64,000 bases of DNA from Trebonia sp036501515 (GCA_036501515.1 DASYAD010000209.1:1-64000), one strand, 5' to 3'; numbered from the stretch's first letter, positions 17,253-26,728 are shown. The notes: generated from the sequence alone by a model not told the origin. Translations and numbers: made by a program.

Positions 17253-18662
17253 GTGCAGGCCGTCCAGCCCAGTGACCTCGGCTCGTACCAGTCCGCGGTC
17301 CGCCTCGTGCTCACCCACGACGTGATCACCGCCGCCCGCCCGCGGGCCGGCACCCTGGAATCGGTGCTCCGCTGGGCCGACCAGCTGGCGGCCGACCTGC
17401 GTGACGTGCTGGGGTACACGCTGATCGCGACCACCCGCCAGGTCAGGCTGATCCGCCGCCTCGACGCCCTCGACCCGACGCAGACAGGCATCTTCACCGC
17501 CAGGTCCGGCCGTCCGTTCGACCGCCGCCGCCTGGCCTACCTGTGCCTGTTCCTGGCGTCCTTCTCCCGGTCGCGGACGGAGATCAGCCTGGCCGACCTG
17601 GTCCGCGCGTTCACCCCGGCGGCCAACGGCATCGACGGCCTCGGCTTCGACCCGGTCGTCAGCGCGCACAAGGCCGCCGTCGTCGATGTCCTCGACTGGC
17701 TGGCCGACCGGGGCGCGCTGCGGCTGTCCGACGGCTCGGTCGAGGCGTGGACGGCCGACACCGAGCGCGGCGACGCCCTCTACGACATCGATCACGACAT
17801 CTGCTCGGCGCTGTTCCGCCCCGCCCGGCCCGTCCAGCACCTGACAAGCGCGGCCGGCCTGCTTGACGCCACGTTCACCAGCGCCAGACGGGCGGCCAGG
17901 CGCGAGGCCGCCGCCCAGCAGGCCGCCCGCGCCCTGGTCGAGCACCCGGTCGTCTACTACGCCCAGGTCGACCCGGAGGTCGCCGAGGCGCTGCGCCAGC
18001 CCGGCGGCGTCGCCGCGGACCTGGCCCGGCTGACGGGCCTCGCCGTCGAGCGCCGGGCCGAGGGCGTGCTGCTGGCCGACGCGGGCGGCCGGTTCACCGA
18101 CCGCCCGTTCCCTGGCCGCGGCGGCGCCGTCAACCGGGCCGCGGGCCTGCTGCTGGCCAAGGTCGCCGACCTTCTCGAAGATCCCGACGAGCGGGTGACG
18201 CCGCTGCCGCTGCCTTCGGACGACGCGGACCAGCGCGACCTGCTCGACCGGATCGACGCCGCCCTGCCGGCGGGCGGGGTGGTCGCCGGGCTAGCCTGGA
18301 CCGCGGCGCCGGCCGCGGCGGAAGATTCACCGCACCAGGGCGCTGGCGGGGCGCTGTCACCGGGCCAGCCGGCCCCGGCCGTCCCGTTCATACCTGACAG
18401 CAGGCTGCACACCATGATCGGCGAGCTGTACGACGACGTGGGTCCGGCTTCGTTCACCGTCACCTGGCAGCACGACCCGCGCGGCCTGCGCGACGCGGCC
18501 GTCGCGTTCCTGTCCGACCTGCGGCTGCTGCGCCCGGTGCCCGGCGGTGTCCTCGTGCTGCCCGCGGCCGCCCGCTACCGGAACATCAAGCTGGCGCTCC
18601 CGGCCCGGCACGCGGCGGGCCAGCTCGCCCTTGACCTGTTCGGCGGTGACCGCGATGAGTGA
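17253..18662 (+). CDS. jetB: Wadjet type II JetB (TIGR02678/DUF2398, KITE-like subunit)
   Basis: Beginning at GTG 17253, only 5 bp after the jetA stop, this 469-residue protein fits DUF2398/TIGR02678. Its N-terminal region (YQSAVRLVLTHDVIT) leads into LRDVLGYTLIATTRQVRLIRR and a C-terminal winged-helix-rich portion. JetB dimers are the KITE component of the SMC-like motor. Several longer in-frame starts lie inside jetA and would be unusual. The 3' end overlaps jetC by 8 bp, implying translational coupling and fixed stoichiometry. Confidence 0.88.
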   Translation: MQAVQPSDLGSYQSAVRLVLTHDVITAARPRAGTLESVLRWADQLAADLRDVLGYTLIATTRQVRLIRRLDALDPTQTGIFTARSGRPFDRRRLAYLCLFLASFSRSRTEISLADLVRAFTPAANGIDGLGFDPVVSAHKAAVVDVLDWLADRGALRLSDGSVEAWTADTERGDALYDIDHDICSALFRPARPVQHLTSAAGLLDATFTSARRAARREAAAQQAARALVEHPVVYYAQVDPEVAEALRQPGGVAADLARLTGLAVERRAEGVLLADAGGRFTDRPFPGRGGAVNRAAGLLLAKVADLLEDPDERVTPLPLPSDDADQRDLLDRIDAALPAGGVVAGLAWTAAPAAAEDSPHQGAGGALSPGQPAPAVPFIPDSRLHTMIGELYDDVGPASFTVTWQHDPRGLRDAAVAFLSDLRLLRPVPGGVLVLPAAARYRNIKLALPARHAAGQLALDLFGGDRDE

Positions 18663-21600
18663 GCGGTTCAAACCGTCGCGGGCCGGCGTGATCAATGTGT
18701 GGGACTACGTCGACGTGGAGTGGGCGTTCGCCGACGGCCGCCTGGCGCTGCGCGGCCACAACGGTTCCGGCAAGACCAAGGCGCTTGAGGTCCTGTTCCC
18801 GTTCGTCCTCGACGGCGTGGCGGACTCCCGCCGCCTCGACCCGTTCTCCGGTGAGAACAGGACGATGAAGTCCAACCTGCTCTACCGGGGCCAGGAGTCG
18901 GAGTACGGCTACGTCTGGATGGAGTTCGCCCGCTCGGGCGCGGCTGAGCCCGTTACGGTCACGCTGATCATCGGCCTGCGGGCGCACAGGAACACCGACG
19001 GCGTGCGGATGTCGTTCTTCGTCACCGGCAAGCGCGTCGGCGCGGACTTCGGCCTGCTGACGGCCGACTCACGCCCGCTGACCGAGCGCCAGCTGCGGGC
19101 GGTACTCGAACCCGGCGCCTGGCGCCGGACCGCGAGTGAGTACCGGGACCTGGTCGACCACCGGCTGTTCGGCCTCGGACGCGAGCGCTACGCCCAGCTC
19201 CTCGACCTGCTGCTGGCGCTCAGGCGCCCGCTGCTCGCCAAGGACCTGGATCCCGCCAAGGTTTCCGACACGCTGACCGCGGGCCTGTCACCGGTGGACG
19301 ACGACCTGGTGCAGCAGGCGGCCCGCGACTTCGAGAACCTCGCCGCCGTACAGCAGCTGTTCGACGACCTGATGGCGGCCAACGCGGCCGTCGCCGAGTT
19401 CAGCGCCCACTACGAGGCCTACTTCCGCGCGCACGTCAGGTTCGTACTCGACCGGGTGCAGGCCAGGTCGGACACGGCCGCCGACCATGCCGAGCGGCTG
19501 GCGGCGGCCGCCGCGGACCGCCGCCGCGCCGCCGGGGCCGAGCGGGCCGCCGAGGCCGAGCGCGACGCGAGCAGGGCGGAAGGCGAGCGGATCGGGGGCC
19601 GGCTCGCGGGCCTCAAGAACTCCGAGGAGTACAAGGCCCAGGGCCGTATCGAGGACAAGCGCCGCGAGGTGGCCGCTCGCGCGGCCGACGTCGCCCGCCA
19701 GCAGGCCGGCCTCGACTCCGGTCGTCGGCGGCTCGCCGGGCTGACCGCGGAGGTGGCCAAGCTATCGCGCCGCGCGGCCGATTCCCGCGCCGCCGCCGCC
19801 AGGCACGCCGCCGCCCTCGCCGACGCCGCCCAGCGGTCCGGCATCGCCGACGACGGCTTCGGCCCCGTCGACCCGGGCTGGCCGGATGAGCCGGAACCGC
19901 CCGCTGAGCCCGGAGCGCCCGCTGAGTCCGGAGCGCCCGCTGAGCCCGGACCAGCAGCGGGCCAGGGAACGCCGGGCCGGCTCAGCTCCGGCGCCCACGG
20001 GGACCGCGACGACGCGCTGCTCGTCGCCGCCCGCGCGCGGGTCGCGGCCCGCAGGGACGACATCGGCGAGATCCGCCGGCTGCTCGAGGCCATCAGGGAC
20101 GCCCGCGCGAAACGCGCCTACGCCGACCAGGAGCTGACCCGTAAGCAGGCCACCGAGCAGCGCCAGCAAGCAGAGGCGGACGCCGCCGCCGCCCGCCTGG
20201 CCGCCGCCCGCGCCGCCGCCGCCGACGCGCTCGCCGCCTGGACCGCGCACTGGACCGCGCACTGGACCGCGCACAGGGCAGCGCGCTGGACCGCGCAGAG
20301 GGCAGCGCCCTGGACGGGGCCGGAAACCGCCGGCCTGCCCGGCACCGGCTCGCCCGCCCCAGCCGTCCCCGCGCCCGGCTCGCCGGCGTCAGCCGTCCCC
20401 GCGCCGGCTGGCCTTCCCGTGACGGCCGATCTTCCCGTGACGGCCGATCTTCCCGTGACGGCTGGCCTTCCCGTGACGGCTGGCCTTCCCGTGACGGCTG
20501 GTCTTCCCGTGACGGCCGACGCACGCGCCGCCTCGAATTCATCCGCCGCGGCGCCCGCCCCAGCCGCCCCAGCCGCCCTTTCCACTGATTTGCCGGACCA
20601 CGTGGTTACCGCGCTCGATGTCGCCACGCTCGGCGCGGCCCTTGACCGGACGGGCGAGCCTGGCGCCGCCAGCCTGGCGGAGATCTACGACGGGTGCGTG
20701 TCAGAACGCCGGGCCGCCGTCATCACCGCGCACGCGCGGCTGGACGCCGCCCTCGCCGAAGCCCGCAGGCGCCTGGCCGGCCTACGGCAAGAGCGCGACG
20801 TCATCGCGGCCGAGCGGGACGACGCGCCCCCGTCGACTGACCTGCGCCCGGCCAGCCGCGAAGGCCGCCCCGGGGCTCCGCTCTGGCAGCTCGTCCGGTT
20901 CGCACCGGGAGTCCCCGACGAGACCGCGGCCGCGATCGAGGGCGCCCTGTACGGCGCCGGCCTGCTGACCGCCTGGGTACACCCAGACCCCGCACTGACC
21001 GCGGCCGCGCTCGCCGCCGCCGAAGCCGACGGCTACCTCGTCCCCACTGCCGCCGTGAACCCCGCCGACGCGCGCAACCCCGCCGGTGCCCGCCCCCCTG
21101 CCGGCGACCGCACCGTCGCCGACGCCCGCAACTCTGGCGGCGCCCGTACCCCAGCCGACGCCCGCAACTCCGGCGGCGCCCGTACCCCAGCCGGCGACCG
21201 TACCCCCGTCGGCGACCGTACCCCAGCCGACGCCCCCAACTCCGGCGGCGACCGTACCCTCGTCGGCGCCCGCACCCCCGTCGGCGCCCGCGACTCTAGT
21301 GTCCCTGCGAACGGTGCCCCGGTCACCGGGTCCGCAGACGGCAAGACTCTGGCGGACGTGCTCGTCGCCGAAGACCAGGAGCACGTGCAGGCTGACGTCA
21401 TCGTCGCCGTGCTCCGCTCCGTCACCCTCGCTGACGACATCATGGCAGCCGGGTCTGACATTCCCCCGCCTCCGTCGCCCAGCGAGATGGTGCGCGCCGT
21501 GTCGCGGGGCGTCGACTATCTCTTCGGCGACGTGCCCGCGCTCGCCCGGCCGAACCCGGCGCGAGCGGCGGCCGGGCAGCAGGCTCCCGCCGTCTCGACG

Positions 21601-23763
21601 AAGGCCCAGTTCAGTTACGGCGTCCACGTCGGCGCCCGGCCCAAGGCGCTGCCCGAGTACATCGGCGCGACTAACCGGGCCGCCCGCCGCCGCACCCGCC
21701 TCGAGGAACAAGACCGGGAGATCGCGCGGGCCGGGGCAGCGGCGCTTGCCGCGGAAGCGGACCTCAAGGCGGCCGACGGCCTGCTCGATGATTTCCGGCG
21801 GGCACGCCACGAGCTGCCTGATACCACGGGCATCGCGAAAGCGGCGGTCCGCGCGGACAGCGCCGCGATCCTGCTCGCACATGCGAGGACGGAGGTAACC
21901 GGGGCGCGGCAGCAGGTAGACGAGGCGATTGCCGAGGCCGATGCCAGGACCCGTCAGCTCCGCCACCGGGCCGCGGAGCGCCGCATGCCGAGCACCACCG
22001 ACGAGGTCGACGCCATCGCCCGGGCGGCCGCCGAGTTCGAGAACGCCGCGACCGCCTTGCACGGTGAGCGCCGCACCCTGGCCCGGGCGGAGGAGGACGC
22101 GCGCGAGCGCGCGCAGACGCTGGAACGACAGCGCGCGGAGCACGCGGAAGCCGAGGCCGCGGCGGGCGCGGCGGAACGCCTTCAGGCCGCACTCGAAGAG
22201 GAGTTCCGCACGCTGGAGGAGGCGCTGCAGCAGGACGTGCAGCTTGTCCTCGAGCAGATCAGGCAGACCGAGCGCGAGTTGCGGGCCGCCCAGCGCCGCT
22301 ACGCCGAGCACGACGCGGCCGCGCGGCACGAGCACGACCGCGTCACCGCGACGGGCCGGGATGTCAGCAACGAGCGCCAGGCCCTGGCCGACGCCATCGC
22401 TCACCTCTACGAGCAGGCCAGGCAGTTCGGCGAGTTCGCCCGCCCCGGCCTGCGCCCGGTCGCGGGAGTCGCCCTGGGCGCGCCGTGGCCGGAGGATGCC
22501 GCCTGGCCGGCCCCGGAAGCGGCCAGCGGCGAGCTCGCCGTCCGCCTCATCGCCGGCGAGGCGCCGCTGGATCGCGTCGCGGCGGTCAAGAGCGCCCTTC
22601 CCGGCGGCGTCACCGAGCTGCTCGACGCCTTCGCGGCGGCGACCCGCGGCGGGCGCCAGGTGACCGAGGGCATCTTGAAGAACACCCAGGACCGCATGTC
22701 GGTGGCGCTCAAGGACTTCACCGACGCGCTGGCCGCGTGCGAGGAGGACTACCGGGTCGACTGGGAGCCCGGCGCTGTCGTCACCGTTCACGTAATCGAC
22801 GACGAGGGCCGCAAGCCCGTGGCGGCCTTCGGCCGGCGGATCGACGAGCGCGCCAAGGACCAGGGCACCCTGCTCGAGGAACGGGAGCGGAAGGTCCTGG
22901 AGGACGAGCTGCTCGCGGCCCTGGCGGGGCAGATACACGCGCGGGTCGTGTCCGCCCGCGACCTCACAAGGAACATGAACAGCGACACCCGCTCCAAGCC
23001 GATGTCGAGCGGCATCTCCATCGGCATCCGCTGGGTGCAGTCGGACAAGGTCACCGACGCCCAGCGCCAGGCGTCGCGGCTGCTTGACCGGGACCAGCCA
23101 GGCCCCGAGCGGCTGGCCGAGCTGCGCGGCGTGCTCCGCGACATGATCCGCGAGTACCGGGCCGCCCACCCGCGCGCCACCTACCGCGAGGCGCTCGCGG
23201 CCGTCCTCGACTACCGCGCCTGGCACACGTTCGATTTGCTGCTCGTCACCCCGGGCGAAGGGGAAGCCCGGCTGACGCGGGCCAGGCACTCGGTCATGTC
23301 GGGCGGCGAGAAGTCCGCCGCGATCCACCTGCCGCTGTTCGCCGCCGCCAATGCCCTCTACGGCTCAGCCAAGGACCGCTGCCCCCGCCTCATCGCCCTG
23401 GACGAGGCCTTCGTGGGCATCGACGAGCGCTACAAGCCCGACCTGTTCGGGCTGGCGGTCAAGTTCGACCTGGACCTGTTCATGACCGGCCACGACCTGT
23501 GGGTCACCACCGGCACGGTCCCGATGATCGCCCACTACGACCTGTTCCACGACAAGGTCACCAGGACCACGAGTGCCCTGCTCATCTTGTGGGACGGCGA
23601 GCAGCTCATCGACGCCGCGGCCGGCTTCAAGGACAACGACGCGCTGGTCGCCGAACTGCTCGGCTTCCGCCCGACCAGGCACACCCCGCTCGGCACAGAA
23701 TCGACCCTCTACGTCCCCGCCCTGGACCCGGACCCGTCCGCCCCCGACGAAGACGAAGACTGA
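18655..23763 (+). CDS. jetC: Wadjet type II JetC (TIGR02680, SMC-like ATPase) with low-complexity inserts
   Basis: This SMC/SbcC-type ATPase has 1702 residues. Walker A (GHNGSGKTK) is near residue 39, the ABC signature MSGGEK is near residue 1547, and Walker B (LIALDEAFVGID) is near 1580. All catalytic residues are intact. Between the heads are long Ala/Glu/Arg-rich coiled-coil arms. TIGR02680 proteins are usually about 1300-1400 residues. The surplus is explained by several in-frame repeat blocks in the first arm (about residues 412-440, 525-552, 586-622 and 802-882), rich in Pro, Ala, Thr and Gly and predicted disordered. In the complex JetC drives ATP-dependent loop extrusion that activates the JetD nuclease on small circles. 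Confidence 0.92.
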   Translation: MSERFKPSRAGVINVWDYVDVEWAFADGRLALRGHNGSGKTKALEVLFPFVLDGVADSRRLDPFSGENRTMKSNLLYRGQESEYGYVWMEFARSGAAEPVTVTLIIGLRAHRNTDGVRMSFFVTGKRVGADFGLLTADSRPLTERQLRAVLEPGAWRRTASEYRDLVDHRLFGLGRERYAQLLDLLLALRRPLLAKDLDPAKVSDTLTAGLSPVDDDLVQQAARDFENLAAVQQLFDDLMAANAAVAEFSAHYEAYFRAHVRFVLDRVQARSDTAADHAERLAAAAADRRRAAGAERAAEAERDASRAEGERIGGRLAGLKNSEEYKAQGRIEDKRREVAARAADVARQQAGLDSGRRRLAGLTAEVAKLSRRAADSRAAAARHAAALADAAQRSGIADDGFGPVDPGWPDEPEPPAEPGAPAESGAPAEPGPAAGQGTPGRLSSGAHGDRDDALLVAARARVAARRDDIGEIRRLLEAIRDARAKRAYADQELTRKQATEQRQQAEADAAAARLAAARAAAADALAAWTAHWTAHWTAHRAARWTAQRAAPWTGPETAGLPGTGSPAPAVPAPGSPASAVPAPAGLPVTADLPVTADLPVTAGLPVTAGLPVTAGLPVTADARAASNSSAAAPAPAAPAALSTDLPDHVVTALDVATLGAALDRTGEPGAASLAEIYDGCVSERRAAVITAHARLDAALAEARRRLAGLRQERDVIAAERDDAPPSTDLRPASREGRPGAPLWQLVRFAPGVPDETAAAIEGALYGAGLLTAWVHPDPALTAAALAAAEADGYLVPTAAVNPADARNPAGARPPAGDRTVADARNSGGARTPADARNSGGARTPAGDRTPVGDRTPADAPNSGGDRTLVGARTPVGARDSSVPANGAPVTGSADGKTLADVLVAEDQEHVQADVIVAVLRSVTLADDIMAAGSDIPPPPSPSEMVRAVSRGVDYLFGDVPALARPNPARAAAGQQAPAVSTKAQFSYGVHVGARPKALPEYIGATNRAARRRTRLEEQDREIARAGAAALAAEADLKAADGLLDDFRRARHELPDTTGIAKAAVRADSAAILLAHARTEVTGARQQVDEAIAEADARTRQLRHRAAERRMPSTTDEVDAIARAAAEFENAATALHGERRTLARAEEDARERAQTLERQRAEHAEAEAAAGAAERLQAALEEEFRTLEEALQQDVQLVLEQIRQTERELRAAQRRYAEHDAAARHEHDRVTATGRDVSNERQALADAIAHLYEQARQFGEFARPGLRPVAGVALGAPWPEDAAWPAPEAASGELAVRLIAGEAPLDRVAAVKSALPGGVTELLDAFAAATRGGRQVTEGILKNTQDRMSVALKDFTDALAACEEDYRVDWEPGAVVTVHVIDDEGRKPVAAFGRRIDERAKDQGTLLEERERKVLEDELLAALAGQIHARVVSARDLTRNMNSDTRSKPMSSGISIGIRWVQSDKVTDAQRQASRLLDRDQPGPERLAELRGVLRDMIREYRAAHPRATYREALAAVLDYRAWHTFDLLLVTPGEGEARLTRARHSVMSGGEKSAAIHLPLFAAANALYGSAKDRCPRLIALDEAFVGIDERYKPDLFGLAVKFDLDLFMTGHDLWVTTGTVPMIAHYDLFHDKVTRTTSALLILWDGEQLIDAAAGFKDNDALVAELLGFRPTRHTPLGTESTLYVPALDPDPSAPDEDED
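20229..20312 (+). repeat. Tandem 12-bp-type repeat inside jetC
   Basis: Units of CTGGACCGCGCA/CACTGGACCGCG recur in tandem and encode WTAHWTAH-like peptides in the coiled-coil arm. Copies are slightly diverged but the frame is kept. Confidence 0.75.
20413..20520 (+). repeat. Six tandem 18-bp repeats inside jetC
   Basis: Six copies of an 18-bp unit (CTTCCCGTGACGGCCGAT with GGC/GGT variants) encode LPVTAD or LPVTAG. All indels are multiples of three, so the frame is retained. Confidence 0.9.
21061..21300 (+). repeat. Degenerate 15-bp repeat block inside jetC
   Basis: About 240 bp of reshuffled 15-bp units encode variants of GARTPADARNSG and GDRTPVG. Arg-Thr-Pro and Asn-Ser-Gly recur, giving a long disordered, mildly basic insert. 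Confidence 0.85.
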
Positions 23764-23890
23764 CCGCCCGCGCTTTCTCCGCCCCGGTGCAGGCCGCCGC
23801 TGGCGCGGGCAGCCGCTTCCTCGGCCAAGCAGTCCGTCAGCCGGTGATGCGCTGCTCCTCATTAAGGGTTCGGGGACCCGTGATGATGGG

Positions 23891-25147
23891 TTACGCGAGA
23901 CTCAGCGCACGTGCGATACGACGCTGGTCGGTTTCGTAGGCGGGAGCCATCCGGCTGACCTGGCTCCCCGGTAGGCCGAGGTCAGCGGCGACCCGCTGCC
24001 AGTCAGCGGTTGCGTGCTCGACGTCGGTCACGATCGAGCGGGCCTCGGCGTCCGAGAGGCGGAAGTAGCCGGCCACGAACAGCGCGTTCTCGACGCTTGC
24101 CTCGGCGTCGTCGACGTCGATGGCGGTGCTCAGCCGTCCCGGGTTGTCCGGGTTGGGATTCAGGTCGTAGGCCGGGGACAGGGACCAGCCCTTGCGCTCG
24201 CGCAGGAAGGCGTGGTTGCGCAGGTGGTCGTCCGTGTTAGAGGTCAGGATCGAGAAGATGATCCGCCGGAACAGTTCGCGCAGGTCGTCTTCGACCTTGG
24301 GGGAGTACCGCTCGATTACCTCGCCGATCTCGAGGTAACTGCGCTGCTCACCGTCTCTGGCCTCGAGCATGGTCAGCGCGCTGGCGAAACCAATGCGACC
24401 CTCGGGTCGCCGGTCGAATCGCTCAACGAGCAGCACGTGCCGCCCGGCGATAGGCATCAGCTGCGATTCGGCAACCGTAATGCCAGCTCGCCGGGCGAGC
24501 CGCAACTGAATCGCCTCCCAAGACGGCGCGTCCCACTCGTCGCTGCCCGAACGCGGGAACTTCGCGATAGCCAGCCGCCCGGAAAGGTCGGTGACGGCGG
24601 CCTTGGGGCGAGCGCCGCCCAGCGAACTGCCGGCGTCGATGAGATCAGCGATGTCAGGATCGAAACCGCCTTCTGCCACCAGGCGCTCCGCGGCGCGCAA
24701 CAGCCGGGCGACCTCGATCAGCCGCGGAACCGCATTCCTGCGGGCTGAGTAGTAGCTGCCGGTCTCTGGCTGACGGAATCGGACGGCACCCTCCCGGGTG
24801 TCATCCCGGACGCCGAGAAGGAAGTCTGCCTTGCCGAGCTTCCGCGGCGTCGCCGCGATTAGCCGGGCGCGCTCCCGCTCCTCACGTCGCATCAGGTTCT
24901 CTCCCCAGCGGCCGGGGGCGCTGTCGGAGAAGGCGCTGAACATGGCCAGCCCTGGTGGTGTGTGAAAGACGCCCGCTTGCGCAGGCAGCACGGGGTCAAG
25001 CGGATAGCTGCCTGGAGCGGTCAGATAGGAGTCCGCATACCGAAATGTCGCGGTCTGGCCACCGCGCTCGTGCACCCAGAGCGTGCCTGCGGCCCGCTCT
25101 GTCCCGTCGATCTCGACCGTGACCTCGACCGGCTCTCGCGCTGCCAT
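23891..25147 (-). CDS. hipA: HipA-type serine/threonine kinase toxin
   Basis: This 418-residue HipA family protein is a kinase that in studied cases phosphorylates aminoacyl-tRNA synthetases to arrest growth. Visible features are a HipA N-terminal subdomain 1 (GTLWVHERGGQTATFRYADSY), GGARPKAAV (Ser/Gly loop binding ATP), AIAKFP with the ATP-contacting Lys, SNTDDHLRNHAFLR (catalytic Asp and Asn) and LSPAYDLNPNP (metal-binding DFG equivalent). All key residues are intact. Its ATG overlaps the stop of the upstream XRE gene (ATGA). It converges on jetC with 127 bp between. Its base composition looks less GC-rich than neighbouring genes. Confidence 0.92.
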   Translation of the reverse strand: MAAREPVEVTVEIDGTERAAGTLWVHERGGQTATFRYADSYLTAPGSYPLDPVLPAQAGVFHTPPGLAMFSAFSDSAPGRWGENLMRREERERARLIAATPRKLGKADFLLGVRDDTREGAVRFRQPETGSYYSARRNAVPRLIEVARLLRAAERLVAEGGFDPDIADLIDAGSSLGGARPKAAVTDLSGRLAIAKFPRSGSDEWDAPSWEAIQLRLARRAGITVAESQLMPIAGRHVLLVERFDRRPEGRIGFASALTMLEARDGEQRSYLEIGEVIERYSPKVEDDLRELFRRIIFSILTSNTDDHLRNHAFLRERKGWSLSPAYDLNPNPDNPGRLSTAIDVDDAEASVENALFVAGYFRLSDAEARSIVTDVEHATADWQRVAADLGLPGSQVSRMAPAYETDQRRIARALSLA

Positions 25148-25461
25148 CAGTCACGCACCCGCTTGGGGAGCGTCTCGTCCATGCGGAGCCGGCCGACATC
25201 GGTCTCGTACGGGTCGGCGGATTTCACGACGAGGTCCATGATGCCGACGGTGCGTAGCACCCGGAGCAGGTTTTCCGTGCTGACGGTGCCTTTTCCGTGC
25301 TCAATGGCGCGCAGGGTGTCTCGTGAGATTCCCGAGCGCTCGGCGACCTGGGCGGCGGTCAGCCGGTTCAGTTTCCGCCAGTTGGACACGTGGGTCCCGA
25401 GCACGCGCAGCGACCGTGCCACTGACAGTGGCACTACGTGCGGTTGCTTAGTGGCGGTCAC
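25147..25461 (-). CDS. hipB: XRE-family antitoxin/repressor (HipB-like)
   Basis: This 104-residue DNA-binding protein contains a clear helix-turn-helix (LTAAQVAERSGISRDTLRAI, about 33-52) followed by the typical EHGKGTVSTENLLRVLRTVG. HipB proteins neutralise HipA and repress their own operon. The GTG start lies directly downstream of a TATAGT box with only about 7 bp between, suggesting a leaderless message. The stop overlaps the hipA start. Confidence 0.88.
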   Translation of the reverse strand: MTATKQPHVVPLSVARSLRVLGTHVSNWRKLNRLTAAQVAERSGISRDTLRAIEHGKGTVSTENLLRVLRTVGIMDLVVKSADPYETDVGRLRMDETLPKRVRD

Positions 25462-25477
25462 AGCCGCAACTATACCT

Positions 25478-25505
25478 CTTAACGACGAATATAGCCGCCA
25501 TTAAG
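25478..25505. promoter_or_regulatory. Inverted repeat and -10 box upstream of hipB
   Basis: CTTAA (25478-25482) and TTAAG (25501-25505) form an imperfect palindrome around TATATT/AATATA sequence. On the minus strand TATAGT lies about 7 bp before the GTG. The position suits HipB autorepression. Confidence 0.45.
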
Positions 25506-25591
25506 TTGTTCAACAACGAGCTTGAGCATCAGGCGCTCGTTGCGGGAAAAGTAGGCCGGTGACCCCGCCAGGTGGTCACCGGCCCGTCTGC

Positions 25592-25804
25592 TTACCGGGG
25601 GCGGGGGACAAAGCACGCGGCCGTCGGCGCGGCCGGGCCCTCGGGCGTGTGCCCTGGGGACTGGTGTCCGCCGGCCGTGCGCCGCAGCGAGCGGCCGAGC
25701 TTGGCGACGGATGCCGCGAGTTCGCCGGCGTGGGTGTCAGCCTCGCGCTGTTCCACCGTGCTGCGCTGGTGTTCTGCCTGGTACATCGTGTACGAGATGT
25801 TCAT
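25592..25804 (-). CDS. Small actinobacterial protein of unknown function
   Basis: This 70-residue protein begins MNISYTMYQAEHQRSTVEQREADTH. The TMYQAEHQRS-x-x-EQREAD pattern is shared by many short actinobacterial proteins I recall, none with a known job. An excellent ribosome site (GGAGG, 8 bp before ATG) supports expression. The C-terminal half (SPGHTPEGPAAPTA) is probably disordered. It sits alone between hipB and the TetR gene on the same strand. Confidence 0.65.
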   Translation of the reverse strand: MNISYTMYQAEHQRSTVEQREADTHAGELAASVAKLGRSLRRTAGGHQSPGHTPEGPAAPTAACFVPRPR

Positions 25805-25944
25805 CGTTCTTACCTCCGGTAACAACGTACGAATCCGCTGTTCCCGCGGTGTTCCCGTCGGCACCGGGCGGCCGCCGCCACGGCGGGGCCTGCGTCGCGG
25901 CGGGAATAGGGCAGCGCCGCCGGATTCCGTAGACCCGGCGACGC

Positions 25945-25960
25945 TATGATGTGTGTCATA
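25945..25960. promoter_or_regulatory. Short palindrome upstream of the small CDS
   Basis: TATGA-TGTGTG-TCATA lies in an AT-rich patch between the TetR stop and the small gene. TAATAT on the minus strand could be its -10 box. Any role is inferred. Confidence 0.35.
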
Positions 25961-26004
25961 TTATTTTGGCGGGCGTGTGCGTCAGGCCCAAGCACAAATA
26001 CGTG

Positions 26005-26610
26005 CTAGCTCCGCGTACGGCTGGCGGTCTTCGGTGACACGCTCGCGGCGTAGCTCACCAGGACGGTGCGTACCGAGTCGTACGGGGCCGGACTGCGGAG
26101 CGCGCGGGAGGTGATCATGGCGCCTTCCACCCCGGCGATCACCGCATCGGCAAGCACCCGCGCGGCGGCCCGGTTCACGCCGAAAGCCACGAAGTGGAAC
26201 GCGAGCCGGTCGGTCATCTCAGCGAACGCGCGGCGGCCGGTCTCGCTCAGGTCGGCCGACTCCTGTCCGCCGCCTTCGGTCACCAGCGGGGCAACGCCGC
26301 AGCCCCGGCTGTAGCCGCTGGCCACCATGCCCTCGCGGCCGAGATCCACGTACCGCTCGATGAGCTGGGCCGCCGAGCCGGCTTCCCCGGCGGCACGGTC
26401 GATGATCTCGACCTGCTCGTGGGCGTGCGCTTCGGCCGCTTCCATCCCTAGCTGCGCCTTGCCGCCTGGGAAGTGGAAGTACACCGAGCCGCGCGGTGCG
26501 CCGCTGATCGTGAGCACGTCTGAGAATGCGGTCGCGCCGTAGCCGCGCTCCCTGATGAGCTGCCTGGCCGCCTGCACCATCTTCTGCTTAGTGTCTGATC
26601 GCTGTCCCAC
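26005..26610 (-). CDS. TetR-family repressor (YxaF/LmrA-like)
   Basis: This 201-residue protein has an N-terminal TetR helix-turn-helix (AARQLIRERGYGATAFSDVL...GAPRGSVYFHFPGGK, about 13-52). The C-terminal ligand domain contains the pattern RGCGVAPLVTE typical of the LmrA/YxaF group. The GTG start has a strong GGAGGT site. It is divergent from the tautomerase-SnoaL gene. A perfect palindrome lies between the two, so it probably represses both. Confidence 0.9.
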   Translation of the reverse strand: MGQRSDTKQKMVQAARQLIRERGYGATAFSDVLTISGAPRGSVYFHFPGGKAQLGMEAAEAHAHEQVEIIDRAAGEAGSAAQLIERYVDLGREGMVASGYSRGCGVAPLVTEGGGQESADLSETGRRAFAEMTDRLAFHFVAFGVNRAAARVLADAVIAGVEGAMITSRALRSPAPYDSVRTVLVSYAASVSPKTASRTRS

Positions 26611-26638
26611 ACCCGCACCTCCTTCCCTGATTTATATC

Positions 26639-26656
26639 ATGTATGGTGGCATACAT
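26639..26656. promoter_or_regulatory. Perfect inverted repeat, TetR operator candidate
   Basis: ATGTATG-GTGG-CATACAT has 7-bp perfect arms and a 4-bp spacer, in an AT-rich 118-bp divergent promoter region. It is the only such palindrome there. Confidence 0.7.
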
Positions 26657-26728
26657 ACTAATCGGTCGGATGGGCCGTGTCGCAGGGCTGGGCCAACCCG
26701 ACCAGGACCGTCTCGGAAAGGACTCCTC

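Noticed and set aside
20782..23328. 848-codon minus-strand ORF opposite jetC
   Set aside because: It is antisense to a conserved SMC-like gene with intact motifs, has no recognisable domain and shows mirror-image repeats.
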